From contig CAYUKK010000128.1 in the NCBI GenBank assembly GCA_964445305.1, positions 1 through 11,395 of the forward strand: a DNA stretch of 11,395 bases. The letters are read 5' to 3'. This DNA comes from CAYUKK01 sp964445305. Lineage in GTDB: Bacteria > Acidobacteriota > Aminicenantia > Aminicenantales > UBA8522. Positions 6,871 to 11,395 of the stretch are shown one piece after another. The position numbers and the translations under genes are program-made. The notes beneath the pieces were generated by a model. That model did not search any database. It was not told the DNA's origin and worked only from the letters and a program-made list of their open reading frames with translations. Positions within the stretch are counted from its first letter, which is position 1, and the number at the start of each line of letters is the position of its first letter.

Positions 6871-9231
6871 CTTTACGGTCGCTTCGTCCCGCCAGTAGCG
6901 GAGCTTGCCCACACCCGGACCGTCCGGGCTGCCGTCGAAGGCCAGGCCGAAGAAGGAAGGCCGGGCTTCGACAAGGACCTGCTGGCGAAACAGCGCCTTG
7001 GTCAAGTTGACGATGGTATAGCTCAGCTGGCCCGGGGTTTTTCCAGCCTCAGATTCTCTTAGAGTGGCCACCAGCAAATCGCCGTTGGTTTCAAAATCGC
7101 CAAGGCGGATTTTTCCTTTTTCGTAGGTGTAGCGGGGTCGCCGCCAGTCGCGGGCCATATCCAGCCTCAAGTCGCTCTTGGCGGCGATAAATATTTTTTT
7201 CTCCGGAGTCTTGATGGACACCCCGAGGGCAGCTCTTTCTGGTTCGACAGGCAGGAGACTCACCCTGTCCATCCAGGAAAGATAGTCGGCCTCCTTCGAG
7301 TGAGGAATAAGAACGGTCACAAAACCGCCTGTTTCGCCGAGCTCAAAGTGCTGGGCCGTCAGCTGATAGATGGCGAATTCGTCCTGATAATGGCGTTTGA
7401 TCGGCTCAACTCCTTCGAGCCGATAATGGGTGAGAGGAAAAACAATGAGCAGATGACGGTCATCGGGGAGGGGAGTGGCCTGGATTTTCTCGTAAGCAGT
7501 CTTGTACCAGTGATTCCCATGGGCCAGGATTTTCTGAGTGTGCCAGAGGTTGGCCAGGGTGAACCATTCCTCGCGGAGAGCTTTAAAGATATCGAAGATG
7601 ATGAACATCTCCGGCTTTTTGACATAGACGACGACACGGTCCCAGGTATAGCCCCAGTTATCATCGATGAGCCTCGTCCGGCTGTAATCGAAATCCTCGA
7701 AAGTGAGAAAATCCACTTTTTGCGTTCTCACCCGGCGGTAGGAGCCAGCGTTGTGGAGAAAATCGAGCACTTTCTGGCCGGGAACACGGTCGCGGAAGCT
7801 GTAGCGGAACTCCCCCTTCTCCTGGCCCATCCAGATTTTTTCGGGACGGACGCAGAGGCGGTTATGGAAATAGTCCTGGCGATAAGCGCCGTAGGGTCCG
7901 CTGGGCATGTAATCCCGATAGCCGGCATCGTGGAGAAGGACCGACCCGCCGCTCATGAGGAGGACAATGCTATTCTCATCGGAATGGCCGTGGGTCATCT
8001 TTTCCTCTTCGACGGGAATGGTGTCCCGAAGATAATCGCGGAAGTTAAGGCCACCATCGCCCTCGTCCCGGTAGTTGAGAAGAAGGTAGGTGGAGGAGGG
8101 CTCCCAGCCATTACGGAAGACGATTTTTTTCCCCTGCACATCCTCCATCACCTCCTCGGAGAGGGTTGGTGGCGGCTTAACCGGGACGCTATCGGTTCCC
8201 CATCGGGCGCAGTCGAGGAGCATGAAGCCCAGGCCGACGTTGGTGGGGTTATTGAAATCAATGAATCGGCGTGCCATTGTCGCTGCCGCCCACTTGAGGT
8301 GAGGATCGTTAAGTGTTGCGGCCGCGGCCTCAAAGAAGACGAGGTAATGGGACCAGTTGGAAAGCCAGTTGGCATCGCCGAAATCGGGAATCATCCCGGC
8401 CGGGCTCAAGAGATGGAGGTAGTAATGGGCATAATAGAACATCTCAGGAGTCTTGATTAACTCCTCCCTCTTGCCCAGGGCCTCGGCGTAGCCGAGAAGG
8501 GAATAGAGCCAGACGCCGTTATAAATGGTCGCATCCTCAATCTGCCAGTTTCCCCAGTTGTCGTCGCCGAGCGCCCGGCGATGCATGGCCCAGGTTTTTG
8601 CGCGCGGATGGGAGGGCATAGCTCGAACTGCCCAGGCCAGCGATTCGGCCCTGAGCATGGCCCGATTCATCGTTCCCCATTCCTGGGACCGGAGGAGATA
8701 GTCGAGGCTATGGGCGATTTCTGACTCGATTTTTTGGGTCTCGGCCTTATTGAGGAGCCCAAAACGCCGCAGCGTGTCATAGGTCCGGATGTAGCGCATC
8801 ACTGTAAAAAAGTCGGGGAGGGCGGGCACACCGTCCTCATAATCAGGCCTTTTTTCTTTAGCCCAGTCAGGGTAGAGAGCGCGGAAATCTCCATAGGTGA
8901 GGAGGACCTTCTTGGCCCGTTCGGCGTAATCCATCTTTTTTTCTTTTTCATAAAGATGGGCATAGATAGCGGCCATCTCGAGAAGCCCGCCGGGCGGGCG
9001 ATAGCCAAAGATACTCTCGGGGTCGAAGGATTGACGCCATTGGCCGACTATTTCATCATAGTGAGTCCACACCCAGTCCGCAGAAGCTCGAGCATAATTC
9101 AAGTATTGCGAGAGGGGAACCGGGGTTTGCGGCCTTAAAGATTGCGCCGGAGAGCGGGAAAGAACGAGAGCGCCGAAAGCCAGGGAAAGAATAGCCATGA
9201 TGATGGCGAACCTAGATTTTTTCCCTATCAT
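6868..9231 (-). CDS. Heparinase II/III-family polysaccharide lyase homologue, exported
   Basis: A 787-residue protein. Residues 1-31 are a signal peptide: MIGKK, a hydrophobic core FAIIMAILSLAFGALVL, then SPAQS. Residues ~40-345 look like the alpha-helical toroid domain of heparinase-type lyases, including GTMNRAMLRAESLAWA (186-201), whose Asn is a candidate catalytic residue. From ~365 a beta-sandwich region carries the hallmark THGHSDENSIVLLMSGGSVL (413-432), then LLHDAGYRDY and YFHNRLCVRP (454-463). In this superfamily the His and Tyr/Asn residues abstract and donate the proton that cleaves uronic-acid-containing glycans by beta-elimination. The substrate (heparin-like, alginate, or another uronate polymer) cannot be told from sequence. 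The start is set by a perfect AGGAGG (9244-9239) 7 nt before ATG 9231; a GTG at 9261 upstream lacks such a site. It converges on the DUF5107-TPR gene and lies 162 bp after the DUF6305-like gene on the same strand. It could also be a non-lyase member that has kept the fold. Confidence 0.85.
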   Translation of the reverse strand: MIGKKSRFAIIMAILSLAFGALVLSRSPAQSLRPQTPVPLSQYLNYARASADWVWTHYDEIVGQWRQSFDPESIFGYRPPGGLLEMAAIYAHLYEKEKKMDYAERAKKVLLTYGDFRALYPDWAKEKRPDYEDGVPALPDFFTVMRYIRTYDTLRRFGLLNKAETQKIESEIAHSLDYLLRSQEWGTMNRAMLRAESLAWAVRAMPSHPRAKTWAMHRRALGDDNWGNWQIEDATIYNGVWLYSLLGYAEALGKREELIKTPEMFYYAHYYLHLLSPAGMIPDFGDANWLSNWSHYLVFFEAAAATLNDPHLKWAAATMARRFIDFNNPTNVGLGFMLLDCARWGTDSVPVKPPPTLSEEVMEDVQGKKIVFRNGWEPSSTYLLLNYRDEGDGGLNFRDYLRDTIPVEEEKMTHGHSDENSIVLLMSGGSVLLHDAGYRDYMPSGPYGAYRQDYFHNRLCVRPEKIWMGQEKGEFRYSFRDRVPGQKVLDFLHNAGSYRRVRTQKVDFLTFEDFDYSRTRLIDDNWGYTWDRVVVYVKKPEMFIIFDIFKALREEWFTLANLWHTQKILAHGNHWYKTAYEKIQATPLPDDRHLLIVFPLTHYRLEGVEPIKRHYQDEFAIYQLTAQHFELGETGGFVTVLIPHSKEADYLSWMDRVSLLPVEPERAALGVSIKTPEKKIFIAAKSDLRLDMARDWRRPRYTYEKGKIRLGDFETNGDLLVATLRESEAGKTPGQLSYTIVNLTKALFRQQVLVEARPSFFGLAFDGSPDGPGVGKLRYWRDEATVK

Positions 9232-9238
9232 CTCTTTG

Positions 9239-9244
9239 CCTCCT
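9239..9244 (-). promoter_or_regulatory. Strong ribosome binding site fixing the lyase start
   Basis: The minus strand reads AGGAGG followed by seven bases and then ATG (9231-9229). This full anti-16S match decides between the ATG at 9231 and the upstream in-frame GTG at 9261, which would read through this site. Confidence 0.75.
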
Positions 9245-9317
9245 GCTAAGCCAAGATACACGACGGGTCAGACGCTCGAATGAGCCTCCCCCCATGAGGG
9301 CACAATTTCATGCCAAA

Positions 9318-9343
9318 GGCCAATCGCGTCCCTCTTTTTGGCC
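9318..9343 (-). other. Inverted repeat in the spacer between the DUF6305-like gene and the lyase gene
   Basis: GGCCAA (9318-9323) and TTGGCC (9338-9343) form a 6-bp stem with a 14-base loop, about 50 bases past the stop of the DUF6305-like gene. On the minus strand it is followed by only TTTGGC, so termination is doubtful. The rest of the 162-bp spacer shows no coding potential on either strand that I would defend, and must contain any separate promoter for the lyase gene. Confidence 0.2.
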
Positions 9344-9393
9344 GGCCGAAGCGGCAGTACGTCTTTGGTGATGAGCCGCAAGCCGAAAGTGGA

Positions 9394-10047
9394 TTACTTA
9401 AAAACCTGCTTCATGATCTCGACCAAATCAAGCGCATAATCGACTTCGGTCAGAGGGGTGTTTTTGGCCTTGGCAATTGTCGTGAAACGGCCGTCCTTGT
9501 TACTTTCCTTGGTGACGATAAGGTAATCGGCGAAGGGGGCAACGGCGTCGATCATCCGTTCGTTATCGCTTCCCGGCGCACCCCGCAGCGCCATTCCGCC
9601 CACGTGGACAGCGATGATGAATATCTTGTTCTGCTTGCAGTAATCGATGAGTCTCTTGAGGCGGGCCGCTTCCGTGTCCACAGTCAAGCCAGAAGCGCCC
9701 ATTCCCTTGAGGCTGGCGCCAATGGCAAAAATGACCGTTTGGTAGGGCGTGCCCTTGGGAAATTTGGAGAAGTCGGTATAGACTTCGACATGAAAACCAG
9801 GGCCCGATTCCTTGTCGGCCAAGCCAACGCCTGCCTTGAGAAGGTCGACGTCCGGGACATCACAGTAATCAAAGCCAATGCCGGCTTCCTCGAGGACGAT
9901 GTTGACGGTCATCACGTCGTTGCTCTGGCCGGCTGACGTGGTGAGCACAGGCAGCTTAGCCTTGGGAATGGCTTTCTGGGCTGAAGCGGGGACGAAGAAC
10001 AGGCACAAAAAAACGACGACGAAGAAAGAGGTTGTCATTTTTTTCAT
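9394..10047 (-). CDS. Small exported protein, DUF6305-like, function unknown
   Basis: A 217-residue protein. Residues 1-23 form a clear Sec signal peptide (MKKMTTSFFVVVFLCLFFVPASA) with predicted cleavage before Gln24; there is no lipobox. The mature part opens with KLPVLTTSAGQSNDVMTVNI (31-50), then alternates predicted strands and helices: YQTVIFAIGASLKGMGASG, RLKRLIDYCKQNKIFIIAVHVGG and FADYLIVTKESNKDG. This looks like a Rossmann-like alpha/beta fold. The TSAGQS opening and the overall pattern remind me of DUF6305, a family with no assigned reaction that I know of; this rests on recall, not a search. An ATG at 10071 is also in frame, but starting at 10047 leaves the purine-rich AAAGGAGAGGAAGGG as ribosome binding site and gives a normal signal peptide. 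It follows the C69 gene by 67 bp on the same strand, so co-transcription is possible unless the AT-rich spacer carries its own promoter. Confidence 0.82.
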   Translation of the reverse strand: MKKMTTSFFVVVFLCLFFVPASAQKAIPKAKLPVLTTSAGQSNDVMTVNIVLEEAGIGFDYCDVPDVDLLKAGVGLADKESGPGFHVEVYTDFSKFPKGTPYQTVIFAIGASLKGMGASGLTVDTEAARLKRLIDYCKQNKIFIIAVHVGGMALRGAPGSDNERMIDAVAPFADYLIVTKESNKDGRFTTIAKAKNTPLTEVDYALDLVEIMKQVFK

Positions 10048-10066
10048 CTTCCCTTCCTCTCCTTTC

Positions 10067-10093
10067 TCCATAATTCCTATAATTTCTATAATT
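10067..10093. repeat. Three tandem 9-bp AT-rich repeats upstream of the DUF6305-like gene
   Basis: TCCATAATT (10067-10075), CCTATAATT (10076-10084) and TCTATAATT (10085-10093) are adjacent copies of a YCYATAATT unit, differing at one or two positions. They sit in a sharply AT-rich pocket just upstream of the chosen start at 10047. The first copy contains the alternative ATG at 10071. Confidence 0.6.
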
Positions 10094-10104
10094 TATATAG
10101 AAAT
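10082..10104. promoter_or_regulatory. AT-rich inverted repeat in the C69/DUF6305 spacer
   Basis: ATTTCTATA (10082-10090) and TATAGAAAT (10096-10104) are perfect 9-bp inverted arms around a 5-base loop. The lack of GC pairs argues against a terminator. Its place 35-57 bases before the DUF6305-like start fits an operator or core promoter; the minus strand here reads TATATAAATTATAG, which offers several -10-like hexamers. No convincing -35 element is seen. Confidence 0.35.
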
Positions 10105-10114
10105 AATAGGTTAT

Positions 10115-11395
10115 CTATTTTTCCGGCGGTTCGAGGAGGATATCGTAGATTTGGATGGCCTTTTTCCACCAATCCGGATAGACTGGCTTGTTTCGGTCGC
10201 GCGTCCTCTTTTCGGGGTCGTAATAGGAAATCTTGTTGAACTTGACGAGGAGGTCATCGCCAAGCTTCCACCAGGCTTTGACCACGCGATCGGCATGGGT
10301 CAAGCAGTAGCCTGTCAGGTAGCCAATTCCTTCTTCCACGGACCTATTGTAGCGCTCGAGGGCCTGCTTATCAATTTCGCCAATCCCGGCGACGGTCTTG
10401 GCCTCCCATTCAGCCTGGGCCTTCTTCACTTCCTCGAGGGCATAGGAATAGACGACCTGGGTGTGGAAGTCGACGTAGTCAAAGGCCCAGCGCGCGCTCT
10501 CCCGATTGAAAATCCAGTGGTCGCCGATTTTGAAGGAATCCGGAACGTCGGTGATTCCCGCATAGAGGGGCATGTAGCAGGAAGTGTCCTGGAGGCCAAA
10601 ACAGAGCCAGACGATACCGCCGATGGGCGCGGGCAGCCAGCCCCGGCACTGGGTGACGGTCGTATACTCGACACTGGGGGTGCAGATGGTCCTCGTCGTG
10701 GCGTAGTAGTTGGGGTTGCCAAAGGGACCACCGCGCATCCCCTTGACCCGGTCAAAAGGCGTTCCCTGGGCCCTATCCCGGGTCATGTTCATGACATCCT
10801 GAACGGAAATCTTGCGGTCGGGTTTGACCGAGAAGGGATAATCCATGTTCGGAGTTTCCGGGCTGAGCTTGAGTGAAGGCGCGACGATGTTGAAAAACCG
10901 CCACATCCGCGCCCGCCGGCCGTTGGTGCTTGTCGCGCTCCCCTCGGCGGGGGAATAGGCTCTTTTCCAGCTGAAGGGCTTGCCGCTGCCCGGGTCGTAG
11001 AGGCCTTGCTCAATGGCGAAGGAGACAACATGCTCGGAAGCCATGAAATAATCCTTGTTGCTGAGGTCGATTTCGCCGATCCTCGACTCATTGGGACAGA
11101 CGGAGACATGGTCATCGGGAACTCGCTGGGCACACCAGACCGCCCCCGGCTTGCCGCTCTGGGGAGTCCACAGCGGACCGACCGGCACGATCTCGAAGAC
11201 CCACACTTCGTTGGGGTCGTGGACGGCCAGCATCTCGCCGTGGTCGTTGTATCCATAGCCGTATTTTTCAGCCAGGGAGCCCATGAGCTGGATCGCTTCC
11301 CGGGCCGTCCGGCATCTTTCCATGGCGATGAGAGTGAGCATGGTGATGTCAAAGGCCGGTGTTGGAGTCGGATTATGAAGTTTTCGAACACACCC
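10115..11395 (-). CDS. C69-family dipeptidase (PepD-like), N-terminus beyond the window edge
   Basis: The frame is open to the right edge; 426 codons are visible and it ends in TAG. It matches the C69 family of N-terminal-nucleophile dipeptidases, which cleave a broad range of dipeptides. Recognisable blocks in order are MLTLIAMERCRTAREAIQLM, GSLAEKYGYGY, PNEVWVFEIVPVGPLW, GAVWCAQRVPDDHVSVCPNE, RIGEIDLSN, DYFMASEHVVSFAIEQGLYD, FSVKPDRKISVQDVMNMTRD, GTPFD and the family's TRTICTPSVEYTTVTQCRGW. The catalytic Cys of this family lies near the mature N-terminus and would be on the missing ~100-150 residues, so activity cannot be judged here. The sequence before the first visible Met (VRKLHNPTPTPAFDIT) continues the conserved domain, so that Met (11341) is not the start. 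It lies 67 bp upstream of the DUF6305-like gene. Confidence 0.93.
   Translation of the reverse strand, partial: GCVRKLHNPTPTPAFDITMLTLIAMERCRTAREAIQLMGSLAEKYGYGYNDHGEMLAVHDPNEVWVFEIVPVGPLWTPQSGKPGAVWCAQRVPDDHVSVCPNESRIGEIDLSNKDYFMASEHVVSFAIEQGLYDPGSGKPFSWKRAYSPAEGSATSTNGRRARMWRFFNIVAPSLKLSPETPNMDYPFSVKPDRKISVQDVMNMTRDRAQGTPFDRVKGMRGGPFGNPNYYATTRTICTPSVEYTTVTQCRGWLPAPIGGIVWLCFGLQDTSCYMPLYAGITDVPDSFKIGDHWIFNRESARWAFDYVDFHTQVVYSYALEEVKKAQAEWEAKTVAGIGEIDKQALERYNRSVEEGIGYLTGYCLTHADRVVKAWWKLGDDLLVKFNKISYYDPEKRTRDRNKPVYPDWWKKAIQIYDILLEPPEK

Noticed and set aside
7300..8460. A 386-codon plus-strand reading frame
   Set aside because: It lies wholly antisense to the heparinase-like gene, whose domain motifs and signal peptide are clear; the antisense translation shows no recognisable domain. 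It is a by-product of GC-rich codon use.
9310..10876. Overlapping plus-strand reading frames of 208 and 332 codons
   Set aside because: They run antisense through the DUF6305-like and C69 genes and read across the AT-rich spacer; neither shows a domain or a good start.
1..11395. tRNA, rRNA, riboswitch, CRISPR array or transposon ends
   Set aside because: Nearly all of the window is explained by coding sequence, and the short spacers show no cloverleaf, regularly spaced repeats with unique spacers, or transposase fragments.

Overview
The window is a GC-moderate (roughly mid-50s %) stretch of bacterial chromosome with no RNA genes, insertion sequences, prophage genes or CRISPR array that I can see. 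It carries five apparently intact or window-truncated genes and one decayed gene. Most products have an N-terminal export signal and resemble extracytoplasmic degradative enzymes. Secreted S9, S46 and C69 peptidases, a DUF5107-TPR protein and a heparinase-like lyase together suggest an anaerobic or heterotrophic member of the Acidobacteriota/Aminicenantota neighbourhood, or possibly Bacteroidota-like bacteria. That placement is inferred from gene content only; there is no marker gene.

Layout: (1) 1-1061, minus strand: an S9-family prolyl-oligopeptidase-type gene whose beta-propeller reads clearly but is broken by an in-frame TGA and an in-frame TAG and has no usable start. It runs off the left edge. 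(2) 1058-3211, minus: a full S46 dipeptidyl peptidase with catalytic motifs and an Arg at the position that gives Asp/Glu specificity in DPP11. (3) 3212-3378: a short divergent intergenic region with three TTGA-type repeats about two helical turns apart. (4) 3379-6771, plus: a 1130-residue exported protein with a mutarotase-like DUF5107 domain followed by a long TPR array. (5) 6772-6867: a convergent gap with two weak hairpins. (6) 6868-9231, minus: a heparinase II/III-type polysaccharide lyase homologue with a signal sequence and a perfect AGGAGG ribosome binding site. (7) 9394-10047, minus: a small exported protein resembling DUF6305. (8) 10072-10114: an AT-rich spacer with a 9-bp tandem repeat and an inverted repeat. 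(9) 10115-11395, minus: the C-terminal ~426 residues of a C69 dipeptidase, open at the right edge.

How the genes may work together (inference): the S46 enzyme would trim dipeptides from oligopeptides in the periplasm, the C69 enzyme would hydrolyse dipeptides, and the former S9 gene would have added further oligopeptidase activity. The lyase-like protein and the DUF5107-TPR protein suggest carbohydrate or glycoconjugate handling. The locus therefore looks like a loose neighbourhood for scavenging protein and glycan material rather than one operon. No transporter, SusC/D pair, sulfatase or regulator gene lies inside the window.
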